In this document: positions 56,745 through 64,000 of the stretch, piece after piece
Position numbering within the stretch: the stretch's first letter is position 1
Layout: each line of letters opens with the position of its first letter
Origin: Streptomyces sp. P9-A4
GTDB lineage: Bacteria > Actinomycetota > Actinomycetes > Streptomycetales > Streptomycetaceae
NCBI RefSeq assembly: GCF_036634195.1
Contig: NZ_JAZIFY010000001.1
Span: 4,102,501-4,166,500, forward strand
Direction: 5' to 3'
DNA length: 64,000 bases
Program-made: the position numbers and the translations under genes
Notes under the pieces: generated by a model
Database searches by the model: none
Told to the model about the DNA's origin: nothing
Seen by the model: only the letters and a program-made list of their open reading frames with translations

Positions 56745-56773
56745 AGGCGGTTCCTCCAGCGAGAGAAACCGCC
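56745..56773. promoter_or_regulatory. Inverted repeat between the cluster operon and its regulator
   Basis: AGGCGGTT (56745-56752) faces AACCGCC (56767-56773), flanked by two GTTTCC copies (56739-56744 and 56774-56779). It lies 57 nt upstream of the divergent regulator start and is a candidate site for that regulator. Nothing else is seen in this 258-nt gap apart from a TAGCCT -10-like hexamer near 56797. Confidence 0.4.
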
Positions 56774-56829
56774 GTTTCCCGCACGCATGGGGAGTAGCCT
56801 CCCGACTACCGACCTGAGGGGAGGGTGGG

Positions 56830-58167
56830 ATGTCTGACCTGATGGCGCTGCACCCGCTGACCTACGTGCGAGAAGGCAAGGGCTGGGGCAAGGCGGAGTT
56901 AGCCCGGCGCATGCGTGAACGCGGGGCCGAGCTGGGCGTACCGCTGGCCACCAACCGGACGACGGTCTGGAAGTGGGAGCAGGAGCAGGCGCCTGACGCG
57001 GACGCGCAACGGGTGCTCGCCGACCTGCTGGGAGTCCCCGAGGACCACATGCGCTCGGTGCCCTGGCCCCGATGGTTGCCGGCGTGGGAGTCGACGGCCC
57101 TGGCGGCCCCGTGGACTCCGGCCGGCACCGTGAAGGTATTCGCTGATCTGGTCAGGAGTGGCCACATGGATCGTCGGGGATTCCTGTCCATCACCGGCGT
57201 CGCGCTGACGGGAGTCGCCGCCAACTGGGCAGCCGCACCAGAGGCGTTCGCCTCGGCAATCGACGGCGACCGCGTCACTGACGCGATGGTGACCACCATC
57301 GAAGCGCGCGTGGAGACCCTCCGCACGCTCGACGACCAGATGGGCGGCGCGCGCCTCCTGGACCAGGCCACCAGCGACCTCGCACTGATCACCAGCCTCC
57401 TCGACCACGGGCGCTACTCCGACGCCGTCGAACACCGCCTGTACGCCACGGCCGCCCGCGTGTCCTACCTCGCCGGCTGGATGGCCTACGACAAGGGCCT
57501 CCGCTCCCTCGGCCAGCGCTACTACGTCGGCGCCCTCCGCAGCGCCCACAGCGCGAAGGACGACGGCTTCGGCGCCTTCATCCTGGCCGAGATGGGCGTC
57601 CACATCTCCGATTCCGGTGACACGGCCGCACGCGTGAAGTTGATCGACACCGCCATCGGCAACGCCCCGTCGGCCCTCCCGCCTGCGGCGACCTCGTATC
57701 TCTTCCTCCACCAGGCCGAAGCCCTCTCCCGAGACACCCAGCACGAGGCGGCCGGCAAGTCCCTCGACCGGGCCTACGACCTGTGGGGCACGCACGGTGA
57801 AGGCGACCGTCCCGACTGGCTCGGCTGGTACGGCGAGGCCCAGCTCAAGTCCACAGAGGGCAAGATCATGCTGCGCTCTGGCTTCCCCGAGCGAGCAACC
57901 AGGGCCCTCGCGGTAGCCGTCGAGCAGGCGGTCCCCCGGGACCGAGCTGTACGCTCCGGCCGCCTCGCCACGGCACGGCTGGCCGCTCGGGACCTTGATG
58001 GCGCTTTGGACGCCGCCAACGCCGGTCTGGAGCTATTGGAGAACCGTGTGCAGTCCGACCGGGCACACGTTCGTCTGGCCAAGTTCAACCGCTGCCTTGA
58101 ACCGCATGCCGCAGTGTCGGCCGTGCGGAATTTTCGCGAACGGCTCAGGGCTCTCCCCGCTGGCTGA
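56830..58167 (+). CDS. XRE-type regulator with TPR-like helical repeats
   Basis: 445 residues. An N-terminal HTH (YVREGKGWGKAELARRMRER, TNRTTVWKWEQEQAPDADAQ) is followed by a linker containing MDRRGFLSITGVALTGVAAN, a Tat-like hydrophobic patch often seen in these regulators. A long TPR-like helical region follows (about 150-430: YLAGWMAYDKGLRSLGQRYY, YLFLHQAEALSRDTQHEAAG). Such proteins sense peptides or partners through the TPR part. It is divergent from the biosynthetic operon and is its most likely regulator. ATG 56830 follows GGGGAGGGTGGG. Confidence 0.8.
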   Translation: MSDLMALHPLTYVREGKGWGKAELARRMRERGAELGVPLATNRTTVWKWEQEQAPDADAQRVLADLLGVPEDHMRSVPWPRWLPAWESTALAAPWTPAGTVKVFADLVRSGHMDRRGFLSITGVALTGVAANWAAAPEAFASAIDGDRVTDAMVTTIEARVETLRTLDDQMGGARLLDQATSDLALITSLLDHGRYSDAVEHRLYATAARVSYLAGWMAYDKGLRSLGQRYYVGALRSAHSAKDDGFGAFILAEMGVHISDSGDTAARVKLIDTAIGNAPSALPPAATSYLFLHQAEALSRDTQHEAAGKSLDRAYDLWGTHGEGDRPDWLGWYGEAQLKSTEGKIMLRSGFPERATRALAVAVEQAVPRDRAVRSGRLATARLAARDLDGALDAANAGLELLENRVQSDRAHVRLAKFNRCLEPHAAVSAVRNFRERLRALPAG

Positions 58168-58256
58168 CACTGGGCTGCCCGGATGGGGCGGGAAGAGCCC
58201 ACTGGGCCCTGATAGACCCGCGCCTACACCCCCGTCCTCGTGATCGGAGACCGGCA

Positions 58257-58838
58257 GTGACCACTGACCCCATTCTGTGGATCAAGGACGACACCTGCGG
58301 CCTCGGCCCCTTCCGGCCCGACCTCGTCGAGACCTATTGGCGGTGGGAACAGGATCCGGCCCTCCTCGTGGGTTACGGACGCCAGAGCCCCGAGTCCCTG
58401 GAGGCTCGTACCGAGGGCATGGCCCACCAACTCCGTGGCGAGAAAATCCGCTTCACCGTCTACGACGTCAGCGGCGCCGAGCCCGTCCCCGTCGGGGTCG
58501 CGACGCTCCTGCCGGACCATCAGGTGCGGACCGCCGAGTACGTCGTGATGCTCGCCCCGGAGGCTCGTGGGCGTGGTCTCGGGAGCGCGGCCACCCGTCT
58601 CGTCCTCGACTACGCGTTCCACGTCGTCAACGTGCGCATGGTCTGGCTGAAGGTGCTTGCGCCCAACGTGGGTGGCGTCAAGGCGTACGAGAAAGCCGGG
58701 TTCCGAAAGGCCGGATCGGTGCGTGAAGCGGGTTACTGGCTCGGCGAGGTGTGCGACGAGCTGATCATGGACAGCCTCGCCCGCGACTTCGGCGGTCCGT
58801 CCGCCGTGCGTGCCCTGGTCGCCCCGGAACGGGAGTAG
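58257..58838 (+). CDS. GNAT-family N-acetyltransferase
   Basis: A 193-residue RimJ/RimL-like GNAT. The acetyl-CoA loop is LAPEARGRGLGSAATRLVLD and the C-terminal part is LKVLAPNVGGVKAYEKAGFR. The N-terminus includes YWRWEQDPALLVGYGRQSPE, typical of the subgroup acting on aminoacyl or antibiotic amines. It closes the inserted block between the regulator and otsA. It may modify the cluster product or give self-resistance, which is inference. The start is GTG 58257. Confidence 0.82.
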   Translation: MTTDPILWIKDDTCGLGPFRPDLVETYWRWEQDPALLVGYGRQSPESLEARTEGMAHQLRGEKIRFTVYDVSGAEPVPVGVATLLPDHQVRTAEYVVMLAPEARGRGLGSAATRLVLDYAFHVVNVRMVWLKVLAPNVGGVKAYEKAGFRKAGSVREAGYWLGEVCDELIMDSLARDFGGPSAVRALVAPERE

Positions 58839-58841
58839 CGC

Positions 58842-60281
58842 TCACCCCTCCCGCAACGCCTCCAGCTGGGCCAGGAACCAGCGCTGTGGGGGCAGGGCCG
58901 TTGCTGCTGCCGCCAGGCGTTTCGTGCGGTCTGTGCGTTCCGTGGGGGGCATCGACAGGGCCTTGTGGAGGGCTTCGGCTGTTTCCGTCACGTCGAAGGG
59001 GTTCACCGTGAGGGCGTCGTCCTTCAGTTCCTCGTGGGCGCCCGCGCCCGTGGAGAGGACCAGGGCGCAGCCGGACTCCGAGACCACCGGAATTTCCTTC
59101 GCCACCAGGTTCATGCCGTCGCGGACCGGGTTCACCAGGGCCACGTCCGCGAGGCGGTACGCCGCCAGGGAGCGGGGGAAGTCGTCCTTGACCGAGACCA
59201 GGACCGGCTGCCAGGTCGTCGTGCCGAACTCCGCGTTGATCTCGTCCGCCAGCTCCCTCACCGCCTCCGTGTAGGCGCGGTACGACTCCAGGTCCTGGCG
59301 GGAGGGGTAGGCCGAGGCCAGGTGGACGACCCGGTCATGCCATTCGGGATGGACGGTGAGGAGTTCGCGGTAGGCGTGCAGGCCTCGCAGGATGTTCTTC
59401 GAGAGTTCCGTGCGGTCGACTCGGACGATGGTCTTCCGGTCGCCGGTCTCCGCACGGAGGCGGGCCAGTTTCTCGTCCACCTCCGGGCGGTGCGCGAGCG
59501 CCCGCAGCTCCTCGCCGTCGACGCCGAGCGGGTACGCCCGCACCCGGGTGTGCCGCTTCGGGCCGCCCCGCCGCCGGTGCTCCACGCCGTGCCAGGGGTC
59601 ATCGCTCCGCCGGACGCCCCGCGCCGTCCCGTCCGCGCCGTCGACGGACGCGCAGTCGATGAAGGACGACGCCCATCCCCAGGTGTGGAAGCCCAGCTCG
59701 TCCGCGCCGAGCATCCCCCACAGCAGCTCCTCACGCACGTCCTGCGGCAGCATCCGCAGGTACTCCGGGGACGCCCACGGCGTGTGCGTGAAATGGGAGA
59801 TCCGCAGGTCCGGGCGGAGGGCGCGGAGCTGCCCCGGGACCAGCGCCAGGTGGTAGTCCTGCACCAGGACCGCCGCGCCCTCGTCCGCCTCCGCCGCCAG
59901 CGCCTCCGCGAAGGCGCGGTTGTAGTCCCGGTAGGACTCCCAGCGGCGCCGGAACTCCGCGTCGAAGACCGGCTCGCGCGGGATGTCGTACAGATGGTGG
60001 TGGAGGAACCACAGCACCGAGTTCGCGATGCCGTTGTACGCGTCCGCGTACACCTCCGGGTCGATGTCCAGCATCCGTACGCCCGGCTCCCCGGCCCCCC
60101 GCCGGACGGCCTCCCGGTCGCCCTCGCCGAGCGCCGCGCACACCCACAGGCTGTCCTGGGACGACACGGCGCTCAGGCCGGAGACCAGGCCGCCGCCGCC
60201 CCTGCGGGCGTCGAGCGAGCCGCCGTCGCCGAGGGCGTACGAGACGGGGCCCCGGTTGGATGCCACGAGCACAGAAGCCAT
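58842..60281 (-). CDS. otsA: Trehalose-6-phosphate synthase
   Basis: A 479-residue GT20 enzyme. The N-terminal loop is ASNRGPVSYALGDGGSLDAR with GGGGLVSGL (glucose-6-P site), then VQDYHLALVPGQLR, FTHTPWASPEYLRML, DRTELSKNILRGLHAY and the nucleotide-sugar end NPVRDGMNLVAKEIP. It makes trehalose-6-P from a nucleotide-glucose donor and glucose-6-P. It faces otsB across the inserted block. An 8-bp-arm inverted repeat lies upstream (60298-60331). Confidence 0.93.
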   Translation of the reverse strand: MASVLVASNRGPVSYALGDGGSLDARRGGGGLVSGLSAVSSQDSLWVCAALGEGDREAVRRGAGEPGVRMLDIDPEVYADAYNGIANSVLWFLHHHLYDIPREPVFDAEFRRRWESYRDYNRAFAEALAAEADEGAAVLVQDYHLALVPGQLRALRPDLRISHFTHTPWASPEYLRMLPQDVREELLWGMLGADELGFHTWGWASSFIDCASVDGADGTARGVRRSDDPWHGVEHRRRGGPKRHTRVRAYPLGVDGEELRALAHRPEVDEKLARLRAETGDRKTIVRVDRTELSKNILRGLHAYRELLTVHPEWHDRVVHLASAYPSRQDLESYRAYTEAVRELADEINAEFGTTTWQPVLVSVKDDFPRSLAAYRLADVALVNPVRDGMNLVAKEIPVVSESGCALVLSTGAGAHEELKDDALTVNPFDVTETAEALHKALSMPPTERTDRTKRLAAAATALPPQRWFLAQLEALREG

Positions 60282-60297
60282 GGGGCGAACCTAGCCC

Positions 60298-60331
60298 GTC
60301 TCGTAAACGCTCAAACGTACGTATACGAGAC
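60298..60331. promoter_or_regulatory. Inverted repeat upstream of otsA
   Basis: GTCTCGTA (60298-60305) pairs with TACGAGAC (60324-60331). The centre is A/T-rich and holds a TACGTA-like core. It lies 17 nt upstream of the otsA start, so it could be an operator or an end-of-transcript hairpin of the upstream surface-protein gene. Confidence 0.4.
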
Positions 60332-60363
60332 TGGCTGATCCGGCCACCCAGCGTGGTCGTGCG

Positions 60364-62187
60364 TCAGTCGCGTCGGCCTCGCATCGCCGCTCTCGCCACC
60401 ACGCCCGTCGCCGCCAGCGCCAGGCCCAGTGCGCCGAGCAGCCACAGTCGCTCGCCGTTGCCGCCCGTCTCGGCCATCAGGCCACTGCGGTTTCCGTGCG
60501 GGCCGGGGGCCGGGGGAGCGGGGGAGGACGGCTCGTCGGTCACCGGCGGCTTGGGGTCGTCGGTCGGGGTCGGGGTGGGGTCGGGGGCCGTCGGGGTCGG
60601 GGTCGGGTCCACCGGGGTGGGCGTCGGGGTGGGTGTCGGGGGCGGCGTCGGGGTCGGCTTCGGCCTGTCGATCTCCGGGGCCACCGCGCACGACGGGTCC
60701 TCGCTGCCTTCGCCGCAGTTCGAGCGGGGTGTCTCGACCACCACGCTGTTGCGGAGCTTCCCGTCCCCGGCCGGCGGGTTCTTGATCTTCACCGAGTAGG
60801 TGACGGTCGCCGTCTTCCCGGCCGGGATGGTCCCGGTGTACGAGATCCTCGGCTTCCTGTACGTCGCCGCGCCCGGGCCCGTCGTCCGTACGTCCCCGTT
60901 GTAGTCGGCGTCGTCGAGGTTCCCGGTGAGGTCGTCGCCGAACGTGGCGTTCGGGTAGTCGAGCGGGCTGATGTTCTTCGCGGTGATCGTGTACGTGAGC
61001 GTGTCGCCCGGCTTCACCGTGCGCGGGCTCGCCGTCCTGGTGATCTCCAGGTCGGGGACCGGTACGGAGAGGGCGAGACCGGACGGCACATAGGTGTCGC
61101 CGCTGGTGGAGAAGGTCAGACCGGCCGAGGTCGCGCCCGGCGGGACCGCGCCGGCCGGGACGTCGAAAACCTTGGTGTCGATGCTCAGGTTGTTGGTCGT
61201 CCTGGGGTCGACGGCGCCGTCGTCCTCGCTGACGAAGAAGTTGTTGGTGTTGCCCGTGCGGGCCTCGGTGACGTTCTTGCCGTCGACGAGGAACGTGTCG
61301 CCGGGGGTGTTCCAGTCGCCCTCGTACGCCGTCACGCTCGCCCGTACCGTGCCGGGGCCCCGGCGGAAGCCGTCCACGGTGATCGTGGTCGCGGGGGAGG
61401 CCGGGCGCTGGAGGACGTGGCCGCCGTACACGTGGACCATCCGGCGCTCGGGCGCCTTGACCGGGTCCGGGCCGGGGAACCTGTGGACCACCGTCAGGGA
61501 CCAGCCCGCCACGCAGCCCTTGCCGTTGGGCGCCCAGACGTTCCCGACCGCGATCCGCGCGTCCGTCCCCGAGACGCCCGCGAAGGCGGCGGTCACGTCC
61601 GACTCGCCTGTGTAGTAGTGCGGCCCGTCGGTGTCCTCCGGGTCCGCGACCATGCTGTCGATCGAGACCGGGACCGCCGGACCCGAACCGACCCTGATCA
61701 CCGGGGCGGTCGTCGTCGGGTCGCCGGGGGAGCGTCCGACGTCCGCGCCGGAGATGTCGCAACGCTTCAGCCGGGCACCGCTCGGACCCTTGTACGTGCC
61801 GTCGTTGCCGCCCCAGAAGAGCCGGGCGTACGCCACCTCGGCGCCCGCCGGGATCTGGACATGGCCGGTGCTGGAGCCGTATCCGCCCCCGGTTCCCGCC
61901 GTGTCGACCCGCTCCATCACGAAGGTGTTGTTGTTGTCCGGGCCCTGGCCGCCCGCCGCCGTCGCGCAGCGCGCCGCCATGTCCGCGGGGGCGGCCGGAC
62001 AGCCCATGACCGTGTTGCCGAGCGTCGCGAAGTCGCCGTACAGCGACGCGTCGTACCGCTTGCCGAAGGGCTCGACCACGTCCGCGGCGGCCGGTCCCGC
62101 CGCCGTGAACGCGAGCGAGCCCGCCGCCAGTCCGATCAGTCCGGCCGCCGCGAGCACCCTGCCCGAGTGATGTTGTCTGAAGCGCAT
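60364..62187 (-). CDS. Large secreted surface protein with DUF11 domain and sortase-type tail
   Basis: 607 residues. The signal peptide is RVLAAAGLIGLAAGSLAFTA, followed by a large beta-rich ectodomain (about 40-400), a DUF11 repeat (VPDLEITRTASPRTVKPGDT with TYTITAKNISP), and a Pro/Thr-rich wall-spanning stretch (about 510-570). The tail is MAETG, a hydrophobic helix (LWLLGALGLALAATGVVARA) and the basic end RGRRD. This is the layout of proteins anchored by class E sortases, whose motif is LAxTG; here Met replaces Leu. A cell-wall-anchored role is likely; the ligand is unknown. Confidence 0.82.
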   Translation of the reverse strand: MRFRQHHSGRVLAAAGLIGLAAGSLAFTAAGPAAADVVEPFGKRYDASLYGDFATLGNTVMGCPAAPADMAARCATAAGGQGPDNNNTFVMERVDTAGTGGGYGSSTGHVQIPAGAEVAYARLFWGGNDGTYKGPSGARLKRCDISGADVGRSPGDPTTTAPVIRVGSGPAVPVSIDSMVADPEDTDGPHYYTGESDVTAAFAGVSGTDARIAVGNVWAPNGKGCVAGWSLTVVHRFPGPDPVKAPERRMVHVYGGHVLQRPASPATTITVDGFRRGPGTVRASVTAYEGDWNTPGDTFLVDGKNVTEARTGNTNNFFVSEDDGAVDPRTTNNLSIDTKVFDVPAGAVPPGATSAGLTFSTSGDTYVPSGLALSVPVPDLEITRTASPRTVKPGDTLTYTITAKNISPLDYPNATFGDDLTGNLDDADYNGDVRTTGPGAATYRKPRISYTGTIPAGKTATVTYSVKIKNPPAGDGKLRNSVVVETPRSNCGEGSEDPSCAVAPEIDRPKPTPTPPPTPTPTPTPVDPTPTPTAPDPTPTPTDDPKPPVTDEPSSPAPPAPGPHGNRSGLMAETGGNGERLWLLGALGLALAATGVVARAAMRGRRD

Positions 62188-62225
62188 AAAAGGGCAATGT
62201 ATGCAAAACGGATCATAGTGGGGCG

Positions 62226-63167
62226 TTACGCCACGCGACGGTGCGCGTACTCCGCGATTTCGGCCATCGGCGGCCGCTCCTCCGTGTCCACCGCGTACGT
62301 CCGCGGCTCGAAGCCCTTCTCGCCCCGCTCGAACTGGGTCAGCCGCGGCCGCACCAGATGACCCCGCGAGAGCCGCAGCTGCGCCGTCCGGTAGATCGCC
62401 GCCGCCATCCGGCCCAGCGCCTGCCCGTCCTGGTGCCGGTGCCTGCGCACCCCCACGTCCACCTGGGCGAGCGCGTCCAGACCCGCCGTGTGCAGGGCGT
62501 CCACGAGCAGCGCCAGCTCCACTCCGTAACCGACCGGGAACGGCAGCCGTTCGAGCAACGAGCGGCGCGCCGCGTACTCGCCGCCCAGCGGCTGTACGAA
62601 ACCGGCCAGCTGCGGCCAGTGGAGGTTCAGCAGCGGGCGCGCCACCAGCTCCGTCACCCGGCCACCCTGGCCTGGGGCGTCACCCAGGGGACGGTCGTAC
62701 ATCGCCTTCACGAAGTCCACCTCCGGGTCCGTGAGCAGCGGGCCCACGATCCCCGTCACGAAGTCCGCGGAGAAGTCCCGCAGATCCGCGTCCACGAAGC
62801 AGACGACATCCCCGCTCGTCACCATCAGTGACCGCCACAGGACCTCGCCCTTGCCCGGCACCGCCGGTATCCGGGGGAGGATCGCGTCCCGCGCCACCAC
62901 CCGCGCGCCGGCCGCCGCCGCGACCTCCGCCGTCCGGTCCGTGGAACCCGAGTCGATCACCACCAGCTCGTCGACCAGCGGCACGGCCTCCGTCATCAGC
63001 TCGCGGCGGATCACGGCGACGATCTCGCCGACCGTCGCCTCCTCGTTCAGCGCGGGCAGGACGACGCTGACCCTCGTGTTCCGCTTGGCCGCGAGGATTC
63101 GCTCCAGCGGCCGGTCCGCCACGGACCAGGACCGCCGGTCCAGCCAGCGCTCCACCTCTTCCAGCAC
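62226..63167 (-). CDS. gpgS: Glucosyl-3-phosphoglycerate synthase-like glycosyltransferase
   Basis: A 313-residue GT-A glycosyltransferase. The nucleotide-sugar site is VSVVLPALNEEATVGEIVAV, the metal DxD-type motif is VVCFVDADLRDFSADF, and the acceptor part is GFVQPLGGEYAARRSLLERL. The arrangement matches GpgS, which adds glucose from a nucleotide donor to 3-phosphoglycerate, the first step to glucosylglycerate and methylglucose polysaccharides. It lies near otsA, another compatible-solute gene. The start GTG 63167 follows GGAG. Confidence 0.85.
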   Translation of the reverse strand: MLEEVERWLDRRSWSVADRPLERILAAKRNTRVSVVLPALNEEATVGEIVAVIRRELMTEAVPLVDELVVIDSGSTDRTAEVAAAAGARVVARDAILPRIPAVPGKGEVLWRSLMVTSGDVVCFVDADLRDFSADFVTGIVGPLLTDPEVDFVKAMYDRPLGDAPGQGGRVTELVARPLLNLHWPQLAGFVQPLGGEYAARRSLLERLPFPVGYGVELALLVDALHTAGLDALAQVDVGVRRHRHQDGQALGRMAAAIYRTAQLRLSRGHLVRPRLTQFERGEKGFEPRTYAVDTEERPPMAEIAEYAHRRVA

Positions 63168-63311
63168 GTGATCTCCATCTCGCGGTTCGGACGGCCGGTC
63201 CGGGCGTCCGGGCCTTCGGTTACAGTCTTGAACAACGCGGATCCCCGATGCACGTCGGGGTGCCGACCGCGTCGGAGCGCAGGAACGAAGTCCATCGCGC
63301 TTCACAATCGA
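63168..63311. promoter_or_regulatory. Divergent promoter region of gpgS and thrC
   Basis: A 144-nt stretch without a gene. It contains a hairpin CCCCGATGCACGTCGGGG at 63244-63261 and must hold the start sites for gpgS and for the riboswitch-controlled thrC message. No clean -10/-35 pair is seen. Confidence 0.45.
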
Positions 63312-63460
63312 ATACCGCTCATCCAGAGGGGCAGAGGGAAACGGCCCGTTGAAGCCCCGGCAACCCTCCAGTCGGTTCGTCTCGTCCTCCAGCGAGGTCC
63401 CCGGCTAGGGAAGGTGCCAAATCCGTCTCATGGCGAAAAATTCGTCATGGGAAAGATGAG
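63312..63460 (+). ncRNA. SAM-I (S-box) riboswitch upstream of thrC
   Basis: The conserved S-box core is present in order: TCATCCAGAGGGGCAGAGGG (63319-63338), ACGGCCC, TTGAAGCCCCGGCAACC (63349-63365), and GGTGCCAAATCC (63413-63424) after a variable P4-type hairpin. CTCATC at 63319-63324 can pair with GATGAG at 63455-63460, just before the thrC ribosome-binding region, which suggests control of translation initiation. S-adenosylmethionine is the expected ligand. Confidence 0.85.
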
Positions 63461-63479
63461 GAGAAAGGGCCTCGCCTCC

Positions 63480-64000
63480 ATGGCTGTTCAGACTGTCACC
63501 CCCGCCACTTCGGTCGACCTCGGTCCCGCGTCCGGGCTTTCCTGCCGTGAATGCGGTGAAGTGTTCGCACTCGGCCCGATTTTCGCCTGCGAGCTGTGTT
63601 TCGGACCGCTCGAAGTCGCGTACGACCTCCCCCTCGGTGACCCCGAGGCGCTGCGCAAGCAGATCGAGGCCGGCCCCGCCAACATCTGGCGCTACGCCCC
63701 CCTGCTGCCCGTCCCCGCCGACGTCGCCGACAAGCCCAACCTGAACCCGGGCTGGACCAAGCTCGTCCAGGCCGACAACCTCGCCCGCGAGATCGGCGTC
63801 GCCCCCGGCAAGCTGTTCGTCAAGGACGACTCCGGCAACCCGACCCACTCCTTCAAGGACCGGGTCGTCGCCCAGGCCATCGAGGCCGCCCGCGCCTTCG
63901 GCTTCACCACCCTCTCCTGCTCCTCCACCGGCAACCTGGCCGGCGCCGTCGGCGCCGCCGCCGCCCGCGCCGGTTTCCGCTCCTGCGTGTTCATCCCGCA
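63480..64000 (+). CDS. thrC: Threonine synthase, 3' part beyond the window
   Basis: 174 codons are visible. An N-terminal zinc-ribbon-like block (LSCRECGEVFALGP, CELCFGPLEVAYDL) and the PLP-binding lysine region DDSGNPTHSFKDRVVAQAIE identify a PLP-dependent threonine synthase, which converts homoserine phosphate to threonine. ATG 63480 is chosen with GGAGAAAGGG upstream. In-frame ATG 63456 or 63447 could also be used. A SAM-I riboswitch precedes it, tying threonine synthesis to methionine status at the homoserine-phosphate branch. Confidence 0.92.
   Translation, partial: MAVQTVTPATSVDLGPASGLSCRECGEVFALGPIFACELCFGPLEVAYDLPLGDPEALRKQIEAGPANIWRYAPLLPVPADVADKPNLNPGWTKLVQADNLAREIGVAPGKLFVKDDSGNPTHSFKDRVVAQAIEAARAFGFTTLSCSSTGNLAGAVGAAAARAGFRSCVFIP

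Overview
The window is a piece of a Streptomyces-type chromosome. G+C is very high, GTG and TTG starts are common, and the gene set is typical of the genus (CdgB, NagK-NagA with dre-like sites, HbpS/SenS/SenR, a SoxR box, DUF3263). From about 14 kb rightwards most genes follow an order I recall from the Streptomyces coelicolor SCO4266-SCO4293 neighbourhood (SoxR-target quinone oxidoreductase, HbpS/Sen system, TerD, CdgB, NagA/NagK, OtsB/OtsA, ThrC). That synteny is from memory, not from a search.

Positions 1-13,901 are the right-hand part of an integrated actinomycete integrative and conjugative element (AICE) or a composite of two. It carries a conjugation block on the minus strand (small Spd-type proteins, a DUF2637 membrane protein, a TraB/FtsK-like translocase, an SCO3933-type protein), a GntR repressor with three copies of one palindromic operator, and a Nudix protein resembling the pSAM2 immunity factor. 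A nonsense-broken colicin-E9-immunity-like gene follows. Cargo comes next: a divergent pair of m5C methyltransferase and MORC-like GHKL ATPase fused to a PD-(D/E)XK nuclease, a second GntR module with leaderless divergent promoters under twin operators, and an A/T-richer HNH / small acidic protein / nucleotidyltransferase operon. The element ends at a 3' fragment of tRNA-Thr(UGU) followed by the old tRNA terminator. The integrase, replication gene and intact tRNA must lie left of position 1.

Positions 14-35 kb are chromosomal. They hold a secreted repeat protein, an ArsR-MFS pair, a coiled-coil/Mrr-nuclease/TerD fusion, amine-metabolism enzymes, a SoxR-box-controlled quinone oxidoreductase, a LuxR-type two-component system beside an ABC exporter, and the SenS/SenR two-component system divergent from HbpS. 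Positions 35-49.6 kb carry a secreted M1 peptidase, lipoproteins, TerD, ArfB, a flavin reductase, the diguanylate cyclase CdgB, the GlcNAc kinase/deacetylase operon with two dre-like DasR sites, an orphan sugar-binding lipoprotein, and otsB.

OtsB and otsA are separated by about 9 kb (49.6-58.8 kb) that looks inserted. It opens with a remnant of an HxlR regulator and a RepL-like winged-helix protein with three palindromes. It then contains a tightly overlapped minus-strand operon: three small proteins, ATP-grasp ligase, nucleotidyltransferase, a cysteinyl-tRNA-synthetase paralogue with an altered zinc ligand, a 2-oxoglutarate/Fe(II) oxygenase and a serine hydrolase. A divergent XRE-TPR regulator and a GNAT flank it. 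I read this as an undescribed small-molecule biosynthetic cluster. The window closes with otsA, a sortase-type surface protein, a GpgS-like glycosyltransferase, a SAM-I riboswitch and the start of thrC.
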